Notes under the pieces: generated by a model
Seen by the model: the letters and a program-made list of their open reading frames with translations, nothing else
What the model was told of the DNA's origin: nothing
Database searches by the model: none
Shown: positions 12,503-23,879 of the stretch, piece after piece
Numbering within the stretch: the first letter of the stretch is position 1
Layout: the number at the start of each line of letters is the position of its first letter
Position numbers and translations under genes: made by a program
NCBI RefSeq assembly: GCF_000283155.1
Contig: NW_004454288.1
Coordinates: 597,908-661,907, forward strand
Direction: 5' to 3'
DNA length: 64,000 bases
Source of the DNA: Ceratotherium simum simum
Taxonomy: Eukaryota; Chordata; Mammalia; Perissodactyla; Rhinocerotidae

Positions 12503-14454
12503 CTGAACCACACAGTTGCAATTAACTTTCCCGAAGTGTATTAAGAAATAAAAATAATGTTGCATATAGATTCATTTTCACTCTTATTAGAAGACATGGT
12601 AAATTATTCTTTCATCATTCACTGAAATAAAACACAACTTGCAACCTAAATCTAACTATACAGTCACTATATAGTACTTTTCTTTAGTAACTCAGGTAGT
12701 AGAGCTTTTATCTTAATGTCATATCAAGGAGGACCTAAAATTAGCAAATTTTACATTGAGAAACAAGCTACTCCCTCCAATTCTAGAATGTAAACAGTAT
12801 CATGTGAGCCAGAGTTACCCTGCTTCTGGCCCCAATTATCAATCAGTAGCTAATGGCAATGCCTGGAACCACCCCATAACCCTCTCCTGCCCAGGCACCT
12901 GAGGGACCTTTGGCTTTCCTTGGTCTGAAAAGCCTTATAACTATTTTTAGAACACAAGTTATTCATAAATAGATGATGCATTTCAGCATTACAATAATTT
13001 CATATTCTATAAACATTCCAAACTATTCTATCAAGACTTGGGAATCAATAAAGCACTCATTATATAAGTTTGTTTCAATTCTTAAAATCACAAATGCTCA
13101 AAGTTCTCTACAGAACCTCTGGCCAGGATTTCAAAATGATAGACTAGGCAAATGTGTTTGCTTCTTCCTTTCCACTCTACCTTACTGAAATGATAGGGAA
13201 AAAGGTAATAAATCTATGCAGAGCTGATGAATAAACAAGAGCAAAAAATGCTACAACCCAAGAATAAACACAAGAGAAGTCTTAAATGGATGTATGTGCC
13301 ATCCTCTGGTGGAGCTCTAGAGAGGCTCCAAGGTCAGAGCTGGGAAAGCAGAAATAGGCACAGAGCAAAAAGTACGCTTAAGGAATAGAAAGGCCACAAC
13401 TACTCAATTCCTCCCACCCACTTTCCATCCCCATGCCTACAGGGCCACAGGCAGCAGCTGCATTTGAATGTAGCCTAAAAACAAAGAAACACTCTCTAAA
13501 GAAACTAAACTTTTGGCAGGAGGCAGGTAGAGCTCCTGCAATGGGTTTGGTGCCCCAGATCAAAAAGGCTTTTTTACTGGAAACTACTGCCACTCCCCTC
13601 CATCACACCCTAAAGTACAGCCTGCCTACCAACACCCTTCACGCATACAGAGCTCAGCATCAGCCCTCCTGTTCATAGTAGGAGCCTACTGGGTAATGAA
13701 ATCTGCACAAAGTTAGAGGAAACTCACTCCAGTTACCTACACCCTAGAGTCTAGAACCTAAACCTTTATTTGTAATATCAACAACAACCAAAAATCATCA
13801 CATACTTGAAGTAAATCAACACACAAAGGACAAGTACCTAACTCCGCACTGAGGAAGCTTTCAAGAGGGGACAAGGAGAGGTTCAAGGGACATGAACTAG
13901 ACATCAGGGGAACTTCAAATAACTTATCAAGGCTGGAATGCATATGGTAGTGGGGATGCAGTGCAAGATAAAATGATAAATATAGGGAAATACATAAGAA
14001 ATTGGAAGGGGTGCTGTAGGTGTTATTGCAATGAGATTATACAAAACTTAAGTTGGCTTTGCAGATGGAAGGTAGACAGTGGAGATGCAGACAGTGAAAA
14101 AATGAGTGACACTATGTATGATTGATGATAATTTAGTAAAGTTAAGTATATGACTGCTAAAATCAGTTAGAAGTTGGAAGAAGAGTATGATAACTGTTGC
14201 TATATTTTGTTGTCATTTTGTTCCAAGTAGAACTGTCATGTGGCTAACAGAGTAGCAAAACAGATTCATGCCAATTGTAACCATGACTCACTCTTTCCCA
14301 TTCTCTGAGGGAGGTAAGGAGAGTGAGCAAGCTCACTCACACTATAATCCTGGAAAAGTCAAGGATCAAGAAAGCCACAGCATATGAGAGGAAGAAAACA
14401 ATTAGTAAACAAAGGCAATTAAGTTATATCATTGCCACGTTGCCTGTCAAAAGC

Positions 14455-14620
14455 TGATTACTAGATCTAAATGCTTAACCTTCTTCAGCCTCAGTTTCTT
14501 CATTAAAATTGGAGAAAAATTACCATATACATCTACTTCATAACATTTTTATAACGATTAAATGAGGAGTGCTTAACACAGTGCCTCTAGTATGCACTCA
14601 AATGCCTAGTCATGAACCCC
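14455..14620 (+). repeat. MIR SINE fragment
   Basis: 'cttcagcctcagtttcttc', 'aaaattggagaaaaattacc', 'gattaaatgaggagtgctta' and 'acagtgcctctagtatgc' follow the 3' half of MIR. Confidence 0.6.
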
Positions 14621-15411
14621 TCTCCCCAACTCTCAGTGGCATCCAAAGGACTGTATTTACTTTTGACAAGATATTGTTGACACTTGTTATGCAGAAACAG
14701 CAGGAATCTTCAACATTTGTTCTTCCTGTTCTCCTATAAATTACAGACATGTCCTTTTCTAATCTTGGTCTATGATACTATAAGTTTACTCTGTAGGATG
14801 TTCCCTTACAATTTACCTGGAATTTTTTCTCCCTTCTCAAACTTCATTTTGAAGCTTTCTGATGAGATTAGCAAAGTGTTTTCCTGGCCAAAAATGGTCT
14901 CTTTAATACTTAAAAGATGTACCACATTTCCTCTCAAGGAAATATTACAATATCAGCCGATACTGTAAGCATAGGGAAAAAAAGTTCTATTCTTCAACAC
15001 TCATCACAGCCAACTAACCACACTTTTACTACATCTCCTCCTCTAGAAAGCCAACTGGAAAAAAATATACACATACATCACCTGTGCCAAACACTTCAGC
15101 TTTCCGGATTTAAATGCTAACAGAAATTCATTTAAGACATCTGACTCTATCATTTACCATATCCATCAAAAGGAGTAAGGGTTGACGGAGCTGATAGGTC
15201 TAAGCGGTCCATCTTATTTGATACATGCTCCACAAAGACAACATTCATCCCTTGAAGGTTAGTAGTAGGATACCTCAAATCTGCAAGTTCCGGACCTAGG
15301 AATGAGGACAACCTCTCACTGATTAAAATGTTAGTGACTATGCTGGGCACTTTTATGTATATTTTCCCATTTAATTACCACTTTATAAAAATGATAGGCA
15401 AGGGCCGGCCC

Positions 15412-15658
15412 GGTGGTGCAGCGGTTAAGTGCGTGCACTCTGCTTCAACAGCTCAGGGCTCGCAGGTTTGGATCCCGGGCACGCACCGAGGTACCGCTTG
15501 CCAGGCCACGCTGTGGCAGCGTTCCATATAAAGCAGAGGAAGATGGCCACGGATGTTAGCCCAGGACCAATCTTTCTCAGCAAAAAAGAGGAGGACTGGC
15601 ATCGGATGTTAGCTCAGGGCTGATCTTCCTCTCACACGCCCACACACCCACACACACA
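15412..15658 (+). mobile_element. ERE SINE with two gttagctcaggg phrases
   Basis: The head GGGCCGGCCCGGTGGTGCAG and B-box GGTTTGGATCC precede two copies of the 3' phrase 'gatgttagc..cagg..atctt'. A CA-rich tail follows. The flanks 'aaatgataggcaa' and 'aaagataggtcaa' look like a slightly decayed target duplication. Confidence 0.9.
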
Positions 15659-15659
15659 A

Positions 15660-15800
15660 AAAGATAGGTCAAGTTTCCCTTTTACAGACAAAGAAATTGA
15701 AGCTCAGAAAGGTTAAGTGACTTGTCCAAGGTCATACAGCTAGTCGAGGGTGGAGTCAAGATTCAAATCTAGGTTCTCTAAGTCATAGTCTTTCCTTTCC
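15660..15800 (-). repeat. MIR SINE fragment, reverse orientation
   Basis: 'ttacagacaaagaaattgaa', 'gtgacttgtccaaggtcata', 'cagctagtcgagggtgg' and 'gattcaaatctaggttctct' form the complement of the MIR core. It abuts the ERE tail. Confidence 0.7.
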
Positions 15801-16302
15801 CCCACACCATGATACCTCCCAAAATAAAGTACTAGCTCTCTTCAGGAGCCACAGAGAATCCTTTTCCTTTAGACACGTTAAGTAACAGATCTTCTTACTT
15901 ATAGCGTATCTTTGTGTGCCTCCACAACCCTTTTCTTATTTCCTTCCTCTTTTTATAAGAACACTTATAACAGAATGTACTTCAGGAAACACAAAGTATT
16001 AGAGTTCCAAGAACCATGGGTGTGTAATCAGGAGCAAGAACAGCAAAAGAATCAAACACAAAGACTAATCAGCCACTGGTTTTAATGAGAGAGGACCAAG
16101 CATTGGTGATCTTTAAGAGACTAATTTCAGTATTTTTTTATTTTGTGAATATTTGTGGGAGGAACAACTAGACCATAACTAGTGAATAGCTGTAAGGTCC
16201 CACATTTGAGGGGTTCAATAGTTAAAAAAAGAGAGATAAATAGGAAGATAGCTAGAAAGCTATCAGAAATGAGCAAAAATGTCCTTTAAAACAAACTCAT
16301 CA

Positions 16303-16545
16303 GGGGGCCAGCCCAACGGCACAGTTTGTACCCTTGGCCTCAGCGGCCTGGGGTTTGAGGGTTCAAATCCCGGGGGTGGACCTATGCACCACTCATCAAG
16401 CCATGCTGTAGCGGCATCCCAAATACAAAAAATAGAGGAGGACTGGCACAGATGTTAGCTCAGGGCCAATCTTCCTCAAGTGAAAAGAGGCAGTTCGGCA
16501 ACAGATGTTAGCTCAGGACCAATCTTCCTCACCACGGGCCCCCCA
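16303..16545 (+). mobile_element. ERE SINE, diverged
   Basis: The head GGGGGCCAGCCC, a damaged A-box, B-box-like GGTTCAAATCC, 'catgctgtagcggcatccc' and two 'agatgttagctcagg' phrases identify the element. It is older than the copies with intact target duplications. Confidence 0.88.
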
Positions 16546-16559
16546 AAAAGAAAGAAAAA

Positions 16560-16880
16560 CTTCATCATGAAAAATGCAAGGTGCATGACAGAGTACATAG
16601 TATGCTATCATTTGTGTAAAAAGCAAGAGAGAGGATATGCACTCATATTCACCTGTATGTGTATAAAATGACTCTGAAAGAACACCTAAGAAACTAATAG
16701 TGATTGTGGGGGAGGAGGCGGGAAGAACCAGGCAGATGGGGGACAAGAGGAAGAGAGATCTCACTGTACAAACCTTTTTATATGTTTTAATTTCTGAACC
16801 ATGTAAGTATTCAAAAAATTAAATATTAAAAAATTTCAAGTATTAATATTAAATGATTAAATTTTAATATTTAAAAAGTA
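16560..16880 (+). mobile_element. LINE-1 3'UTR fragment
   Basis: 'agtatgctatcatttgtgta', 'tgtgtataaaatgactctg' and 'aagaaactaatagtgattgt' follow an old L1 3'UTR that is also seen at 20760-21020. Confidence 0.6.
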
Positions 16881-16884
16881 AAAG

Positions 16885-17110
16885 GCTGCTCTGTTTCTGG
16901 TTTGCTAGGAGATCTGGTCACAGGTGCATGCTATATTTTTTTTAGATTTCTGTATTGTTGAAATTGTTTTATGATTTTTGTCTTTTGACTGCTGATATGA
17001 CTAACTGTATCAATAGATTTTCTAGTATTAAACCACACTTGCATTTGCCAGTATAAACCCAACTCAATATATTATTTTTCTCAATAAATTGCTGTTTTTT
17101 CTAATAAAGA
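16885..17110 (-). mobile_element. LINE-1 ORF2 fragment, reverse orientation
   Basis: The reverse strand matches an internal L1 segment ('gtataaacccaactcaat', 'gatttctgtattgttga'). It is the only L1 piece in the TNRC6A introns that I read in gene-sense orientation. Confidence 0.5.
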
Positions 17111-17179
17111 CAAATTGAAACTATAATGCATACCATTTTTTATTTTCTTAACTGATTTTATTGGCAAAAATGTTCAAGA

Positions 17180-18180
17180 GTAATAATATCCAGTGCTGGC
17201 AAGAATGAAAGTTAAGAGGTTCTCACTTTTATTGCTGGTGGAAAACCACTATAACCTTTTGGAAAGTACTGTGGTAATACTTTTAACAATTAAAGTTATA
17301 CATATTCTAACCAGCCACGCCATTCTTCAGAATGGATCTTACAGTAATAAAGCACTAGTATATGAGGCCATATGCACACGAAAGTTCACTGCAAAGTTCA
17401 CAAGGGCTGAAAAGCAAACAAACTGAATGTCCATCAAAAAGAAATGGCTACATATTCATAACATATTATATTAAAAAGGAGTTGATATGTTTATTGATTT
17501 GAAGGAATGTCCCTAACATATAATTAAATGAAAAAAGCAAGTTGCAGATATGTGAAAAATGTTATCCCATATTTTTTTTAAGCTGTCTGTTTGTATAACT
17601 TTATATAAATTTAGAGAAAGACATGAAGAAATATCCTCCTGAACTAGGAACATCAGAGTAACCTCACAACTGGACCAAGTATTTAGGGAAATTAAGTTTT
17701 TTAAAAAGTATATCTCTATTTAAAATGTTATGGTAAGTATGCATTATTTCTGTAAATGAGTACAGTCATGCACCACATAATGACGTTACAGTCAACAAGG
17801 GACCACATATATGACAGCAGTCCCATAAGATTAGTACCATCCATATGCCCTAGGTGTGAAGTAGGCTATACAACCTAGGTTTGTGTAAGTACACTCTATG
17901 ATATTCGTACAATGACAAAATCGCCTAACAATGCATTTCTCAGAACGTCGTTAAGCAACACGTGATTGTACAAAAAAATGTTTTTTAAAACACCACGTCT
18001 AAAATTTGCTCTCACTATTCCAGGCCCCATCCCAACCCCCAAAAAAGTTAAAGAGAAAAATGAAACGAGATTGACAAAATGTTGTCAATTGCCAAAACTG
18101 ACTAATGGGTGCGTGTAGGTTTCTTATTCTGTTCTATTTTTGTGTCTGTTTGAAGTTTTCCATAATAAAAGACAAAAAAA
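17180..18180 (+). mobile_element. LINE-1 3' end interrupted by a MITE
   Basis: The ORF2 tail/3'UTR phrases include 'gctggcaagaatgaaagtt', 'aatgtccatcaaaaagaaatgg', 'aaaaaagcaagttgcag' and a 3' end 'ccataataaaagacaaaaaaa'. A 210-base DNA element sits inside at 17761-17970. Confidence 0.65.
17761..17970 (+). mobile_element. Tc1/mariner-type (pogo/Tigger-like) MITE
   Basis: The element begins TACAGTCATGCACCACATAA and ends in the complement of TACAATCACGTGTTGCTTAA, giving about 25 bases of imperfect terminal inverted repeat bounded by TA. A TA target is typical of Tc1/mariner transposons. It is non-autonomous, with no transposase frame. The subfamily is not assigned. Confidence 0.8.
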
Positions 18181-18429
18181 AAAATCACAAGTCTCCACAC
18201 CAATAATTAAAGGGAACAAGGAGGGAGATTAGAGACAGAGGAAGAAGTAGATGAGTGTGGGAAACAAGAGTCTTGGGAGCAGGAATAGAATGGGTAAGGC
18301 AAGTGTCCATAGCAGCAGCAGGACACACCTGGGATCTAGAATGCCCTTCCTGGTCCTGCTCTTCCTGATGCCTGACAGTCAGTTTTTCCCACATTCCCAA
18401 CGTGAATATTATTAAAAGTAATCACTTCC

Positions 18430-18700
18430 AAAGGGTACTCTTGTAAACTGCTGTTGGAAGTATGGAAAGCCCTCTGGTGAGCAATTTGGAACTATCTATT
18501 AATATTAAAATTTTATTAAAATTTTAAATTGGGTCACTATGTTATGACCCATCAATTCCAATCTAAGCCTCTAGAAAAGGAATTGTACAAAAATAGATAC
18601 TGCAAAATAAAAGTCTAAAAGCCAATCAATAGGAAAAAGTTAAACCAGAAAGTATTCCTACCATGGAATACTACATAGTAGTTTAAAACAAGGAGAGAGG
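18430..18700 (+). mobile_element. LINE-1 3' fragment
   Basis: 'gtaaactgctgttggaagta', 'aaagccctctggtgagcaat' and 'tgggtcactatgttatgacc' followed by 'tggaatactacatagtagtt' resemble the L1 ORF2 C-terminal and 3'UTR region, degenerate throughout. Confidence 0.55.
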
Positions 18701-18701
18701 T

Positions 18702-19247
18702 TGTAGATTTCCATGGTGTGCAGAAAATGAGTTAACCCAGCAGGTCTGAGACTGTGATCCTTAGAAAGGACTACAAGGGTGGCCCTTGGCTTATGTCAAG
18801 GAACTTGGATTTCAGGGAGGTTCCCACCAATCCCTAACCGATAAGAGCAAACTGTACAAACAATATAGTTTATGCTGAAAACCTGCTTTCCTTCTGGGAG
18901 TCTGGAATTTTGGTACATGTTAGGCAGACGGTACCTACATGACCAGCCCCTAACAGAAACCTCGGGCACTGAATTTCTAATGAATTTTCCTGGTAGACAT
19001 TTTACACATTGTCATAATTTGATGCTAGAGAAATTAAGCATGTCGTGTGTGACATCACAGGGAAAGAACTCTTGGAAGCTTGCACCTAGTTTCCTCCAAA
19101 TTTTGTCCCATGTGCCTTTTCTCTTGGCCAATTTTGCCTTGTATACTTTAGCTGTAATAAATCACAGCCATGAGTATGACTATAAACCATGAGTGAGTCT
19201 TCCTAGTGAATCATCAAACCTGAGAGTGGTCTTGGGGACCCCCAACA
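18702..19247 (+). mobile_element. Solo endogenous-retrovirus LTR (probably ERVL/MLT2-like)
   Basis: About 545 bases match a mammalian LTR recalled from its parts. These are a 5' region with 'gtgcagaaaatgagtt', an AATAAA-containing segment near 19157 ('gctgtaataaatcacagcc'), and a 3' end 'ggtcttggggacccccaaca'. No gag, pol or env remains next to it, so it is a solo LTR. It lies antisense to TNRC6A. The start is approximate and I could not define a target duplication. Confidence 0.65.
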
Positions 19248-20759
19248 AGCATGGCTTTGCAGAGAAAGATCTCTAGGACACACTGCTGAGTCAAAAAAAG
19301 GTCAAGGTCCAGACCAGTATGTCATTTGTTAGAAAAACAAAAAGAAAATCCCATTAAAGAGTGCACAATTGCCACAGTACAGTAGGGAAGCAGAGGAGAG
19401 CCGACCCTCAACGTACCTGGATGAGTTGACGCTGCATTCAAAATAATTTAATAATAATCTACACAATGTTTAATCAATAAACCAATAAGAATGTACCTAG
19501 GTATTCCTATAAGCCAGGCAGCCTGCTGTGCACTGGGAGAACCCAAGTAGAAAACACGACTTTAAACTACAATTTTGTAGAAACAACAACCGAACACACC
19601 TGAAATAAGGAAACAAGCAACCACCTGGTAGAGGCTGTAAGCAAGTTTAGGAAAATAAGACATGTATAGGTGCTGTTATAGCTATGGAAGGCTTAGGCTT
19701 CGTGGAGCAGTAAAAAGTTGATCTGGGTCTCGAAGAGGAGGCAGGATTTCTACAGACAGAGAGGTGGCCCCTTTCAGGTAAGGGAGCACAGAAGGGCATG
19801 GACACCAGCAATGCATGCAGACTTGTTAGCACGGCAATTTCAGTGACCTGTACTGACAGGGATAGAAAAAGAGAGGAAAAGCACTGGGGAGAAGTAGGAA
19901 ATACATTTGCTGAATAGGGTGAGAAGACTGTTGCAGCCATCCAAGTAAATGTGTAATGTCCTGAACCATGATGGCGGCAGTGAAAACGAAAAGCAAAGAA
20001 TAAATCCAAGTTAGTCATTAGAAACTGAGATACTTGACAATATTAATAAAAATGACAAAAGAGAGAGATGTTAATGACAACTCTCGATTTTAGAAAGCAG
20101 AAATTTTTAAATGGAGGATCTGCTATCAGAAATGATAATAATGGGACAAGGGGTTAGATGTTCTTATCTTGCTTTAGGAAAGAAAATAGGGAGCAACTTT
20201 CCAGAGGGCCCAACTAGCCCATCAGTCACCAACTTACTACATGCCAGCACATCTTCACACAGAAGTCAGCTGTATGTTACAAGTTAGTTATGAAAATACA
20301 TTTCACACCTTCTGCCAAAAAATGTTGTTCACCTACTTTTTCCCTTACACTTTATCTATTTTCTCCCAGCCTTCTGCTTCCTCTTTTTCTATCTGCTTGC
20401 CAACCCTTCTTTTTTCCTCCACCCTGTCCTCCTACACCTAGATTAATCACCAAAGCCAGTCTAGTACTACACAATAGAAAGTCACTGGTAACCTTCAAAA
20501 TTGTAATTTCACCAGACAGTAGACAAGAAAACCTAACCACAGCAAAAATAGGTAAGAGTGGAGTTGGGGGTTTGGATCAGTTTTTTAAAACCTTTGGCAG
20601 TGATATGAAGAGGATAAAAATGAAGCGTTTTGGATTGTTTTTATAATAAGACTAGTACTTATTTGGAGGTAGAAAAGGGACTAAGGACTAAAGGTATCAG
20701 AGAAGATAACAGATGGGGTAACAGACAGAGGCTAGTTTACAGTCACAGGCAGTTTATAT

Positions 20760-21290
20760 CTGGAAATACTGTACTCATACATCCATAAAACGGAATCCTA
20801 TGCAGCTGTAAAACAGATAAAGAAGGTCTCCATGATCTGGTATGAAACGATCTGCAAGGTGTATAGCTAACTGGGAAAAAAAACTAAGGTTCAGTATACT
20901 ATCTTTTGCGTTAAAAAGGGGGAAGAGATAAGACTGTATATCCCCATGTACTTGTATGTGCATAAATAAATTCTAGAAGTACACAGACACAAACTAATAA
21001 AAATACCTATGTGTGACAGGAATATGGGGAGAAAAGAGGCAAAGAGTCAGGGTGGCAGCAACATTGTGTATTCCTAGATAGTATTTGATTTCGAACCATA
21101 AAGCACAGGCAAGAAGCTTAGCTTTAGACACAGATGGCAGTGAAGAGTCAGCATCTCTCTCTTTTAAGAAGGGAAAACAGGACATGAAGAGGTAGCAGTG
21201 AGGATGCAGATACACAGTCTGGATCTCTCCAAAAAGTAGGAGGTTGAGCTTAAAGGGGGCTTCCACTGGGCCCATAATCTGAGCAATAAA
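20760..21290 (+). mobile_element. LINE-1 3'UTR fragment
   Basis: 'cctatgcagctgtaaaacag', 'aagaaggtctccatgatctg', 'gcgttaaaaagggggaagag' and 'cacaaactaataaaaatacc' follow an old L1 3'UTR. Confidence 0.6.
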
Positions 21291-21787
21291 ATAATGCTAG
21301 CAAAGGATTATAACTCACTGAATAAAATAAGAACCCATGAGTCCCTAATGATATTAATAAGTGCATGGATGAATGAATAGAGTAAACTGACAGATCTTAC
21401 AGGAGAATGTCAACTAATCTAGAAAGAATGATGGACTTAGAAAAGCACTATTTGGCAATACTCAGGTAAGAATCTGGATGAGAAACAAGACATTTACATA
21501 GTCTCATAGTTCTCCCAACAATATAATTATTAATTACAAAGGGAAAAATACTAACTTTACAGTGGTGAAGCCTGACATAACCCACCTTAACCAAGTAGTT
21601 GAAGTTACCATCACCCATAATGGGATAAATGGACATCACGCACCTTCTCATATGACACACTAAGCAAAATACAACATCAGTTCCGTGCTATTCCTGCCAA
21701 AAATGCATAACCTGAATCTAATCAAGAGCAAACATCAGACAAATACAGACTGAGGGACATTCTACCAGGTAACTGGCCTGTACTCTT

Positions 21788-21977
21788 GGGCCAGCCCAGT
21801 GGCCTAGTGGTTAAGTTTGGCGTGCTCTACTTCAGTTGCCCGAGTTTGGTGCCCGGGTTTGGATCTACACCACTTGTCAGCAGCCATGCTGCAGCAGCGA
21901 CCCACACAAAACAGAGAAAGACTGACAATAGTTAGCTCAGGGCAAATCTTCCTCAGCCAAAAAAAAAAAAAAAAACC
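21788..21977 (+). mobile_element. ERE SINE, short diverged copy
   Basis: The head GGGCCAGCCCAGTGGCCTAG, B-box-like GGTTTGGATC, and a single 'gttagctcagggcaaatctt' phrase ending in a 17-base A tail. The next ERE is inserted into or beside this tail. Confidence 0.88.
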
Positions 21978-21979
21978 TA

Positions 21980-22283
21980 GGGCTGGCCCCATGGCTTAGC
22001 GGTTAAGTGTACACGCTCCGCTACTGGCGGCCCGGGTTCGGATCCCAGGTGTGCACCGACGCACCGCTTCTCCGGCCATGCTGAGGCAGCATCCCACATA
22101 CAGCAACTAGAAGGATGTGCAACCATGACATACAACTATATACTTGGGCTTTGGGGGGAAAAAAAGGAAGATTGGCAATAGATGTTAGCTCAGAGCCGGT
22201 CTTCCTCAGCAAAAAGAGGAGGATTAGCATGGATGTTAGCTCAGGGATGATCTTCCTCACAAAAAAATAAAAAAAATAAAAAC
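21980..22283 (+). mobile_element. ERE SINE, long form, in tandem with the previous one
   Basis: The copy combines the 'ctatgacatacaactatcta'-type body with the 'gttagctcagagccggtctt' and 'gttagctcagggatgatctt' 3' phrases. A short target duplication AAACCTA is seen at both ends. It inserted at the end of the previous SINE's A tail, a common LINE endonuclease target. Confidence 0.92.
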
Positions 22284-22474
22284 AAACCTAAATGCAACCT
22301 GTGTTCCTGGATCGAATCTCTGACCAGAAAAAATTTTTTTGATTTGCTCTAAAAGGCATTATTGAGACAACTGGCAAAATTTGAGTAAGGTCTGTAGATT
22401 CTTCTGTTAAGATAGTACCAATATTACTTTCCCAATTTTGATAACAGTACTGTAGTTACTAAGAAAATGTCTTT

Positions 22475-22767
22475 CGGGCCGGCCCCGTGGCTTAGCGGTT
22501 AAGTGCGCGCGCTTCGCTACTGGCGGCCCGGGTTCGGATCCCGGGCGCGCACTGNNNNNNNNNNNNNNNNNNNNNNNNNNNNNNNNNNNNNNNNNNNNNN
22601 NNNNNNNNNNNNNNNNNNNNNNNNNNNNNNNNNNNNNNNNNNNNNNNNNNNNNNGCTGAGGCCGCGTCCCACATACAGCAACTAGAAGGATGTGCAGCTA
22701 TGACATACAACTATCTACTGGGGCTCTGGGGGAAAAATAAATAAATAAAATTATTAAAAAAAAAAAA
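22475..22767 (+). mobile_element. Young ERE1-like SINE containing a 100-N gap
   Basis: The head CGGGCCGGCCCCGTGGCTTA and intact B-box GGTTCGGATCC come first. After the gap come 'gctgaggccgcgtcccacat' and the 'acaactatctactggggctc' body, then an A-rich tail. The flanks AAGAAAATGTCTTT (22461-22474) and AAGAAAGTGTCTTT (22768-22781) form a target duplication matching at 13 of 14 bases. Confidence 0.93.
22555..22654. other. Assembly gap, exactly 100 N
   Basis: The gap falls inside the ERE SINE. Comparison with the copy at 21980 suggests only about 21 real bases are missing, so 100 is a placeholder. Confidence 0.95.
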
Positions 22768-22800
22768 AAGAAAGTGTCTTTGATTTTAGGTAATAAATAC

Positions 22801-22862
22801 TTGTGCAACTATGACATACAACTATCTACTGGGGCTTTGGCGGAAAAAAAAATTAAAAAAAA
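22801..22862 (+). mobile_element. 5'-truncated ERE1-like fragment
   Basis: Only the 3' part, 'gtgcaactatgacatacaac' and 'tatctactggggctttggcg', is followed by an A-rich tail. No head or B-box is present. Confidence 0.8.
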
Positions 22863-23019
22863 AAAAATTTTTAAATAAAAAGCTCATATTGAGGACAGTT
22901 GGTAAGATTAGATATTTGAGAGAAGAGACACCCCACCATAATGACAGCAGCACTCTATAATTTACAAAGTACTCTGAGATAGCATCCATTTTGAACCCAC
23001 AACCTCAAAACACAGAACT

Positions 23020-23130
23020 GATGTTATTCCCGTTTGACACTTAAAGAAACCAAGGATCAGAAAGTCTAAGTGACTTGTATGGTACAAGGCAGTGGTAAGG
23101 CTGACCCAAAATCCTGTTTGCTAGACTACC
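23020..23130 (-). repeat. MIR SINE fragment, reverse orientation
   Basis: 'cacttaaagaaaccaaggat', 'gtctaagtgacttgtatgg' and 'aaggcagtggtaaggctgac' match the complement of the MIR core. Confidence 0.55.
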
Positions 23131-23489
23131 CTCCTAAATTCTACTCCTCTTTTGGGGCTTAATTTAATTACTAGTTCCTTTATGAGTCTTTCCAACTCGT
23201 ACAAACCTCACCCTTGACCTCTAATTAAACTATGCACATTTTCTAATTATTTCAGATGTTAATCTCACTCTTCCAAATAGGACTAATTACTGCTCTGGGG
23301 ACAACAACCAGTTCTACTTGTACTGTACTCTCCAGCATTGGGCACTCCAATTAAACGCCAATCCCTGCTTCCTTGCTTTTACTAACACTCTAACTCCATC
23401 ACCACCACTGAACATGCACTCTCTTCACTCTTACTTCTACCCACATTATACTTTTTTAAGTATACTCAAAAAGCATTTCCTGGGCAGCA

Positions 23490-23740
23490 TGGCATACAGC
23501 TAAGGGCTCTGACTCCAATGCCAAAGAGAAGTGGGCTTAAATCTCAACTCCACCACCTACTTGTGTACGCAACCTGTTTAATTTCTCTAAAGCCTCCAAC
23601 TCCTCGTTTATGAGAGGTCTCAAACTGTACTTCCCTCAAAGGGTTGTTGTGAAGATTAAATTAGGTAAAGCAGAGGAAGAGCTTAACAGATGCACATACT
23701 AAGTGTACACTAAATGTTAGCTACAAGAGACTAGGTACAA
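23490..23740 (+). repeat. MIR SINE
   Basis: 'agctaagggctctgactcca', 'aaatctcaactccaccacct', 'ctctaaagcctccaactcct', 'aaagggttgttgtgaagatt' and 'aagagcttaacagatgcaca' follow the MIR consensus end to end. Confidence 0.75.
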
Positions 23741-23817
23741 AACACTGCACTAGGCTAAGGTTAGGATACAAAGAAGGTTGCCACCAAAGAAGGGAGAGCA
23801 TACAGTAGAAAATGGAA

Positions 23818-23867
23818 TGTTATAAACCAATGTTACTGCAATAAACAAAAAATTAAAAAAAAAAAAA
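23818..23867 (+). mobile_element. Extremely 5'-truncated LINE-1 insertion (50 bases)
   Basis: The 50-base segment is just the last L1 3'UTR bases ('ataaaccaatgttactgc') plus an A-rich tail. It is flanked by a perfect 11-base duplication AGAAAATGGAA (23807-23817 and 23868-23878). The same 3' terminus ends the younger L1 at 53590. Confidence 0.85.
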
Positions 23868-23879
23868 AGAAAATGGAAG

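Larger units (their letters stand above)
21440..22800 (+). mobile_element. LINE-1 (L1M-type) 3'UTR split by three ERE copies
   Basis: The host sequence reads on from 'cctgccaaaaatgcataacc' and 'gaatctaatcaagagcaaac' through 'ggcctgtactctt', then after the SINEs 'aatgcaacctgtgttcctgg', 'aggcattattgagacaactg' and 'tctttgattttaggtaata'. The same L1 3'UTR is found at 28580-29000 and 48740-49300. Confidence 0.65.

Noticed and set aside
19647..20018. 123-codon minus-strand ORF
   Set aside because: There is no splice context or recognised domain. The region looks like an old interspersed repeat.
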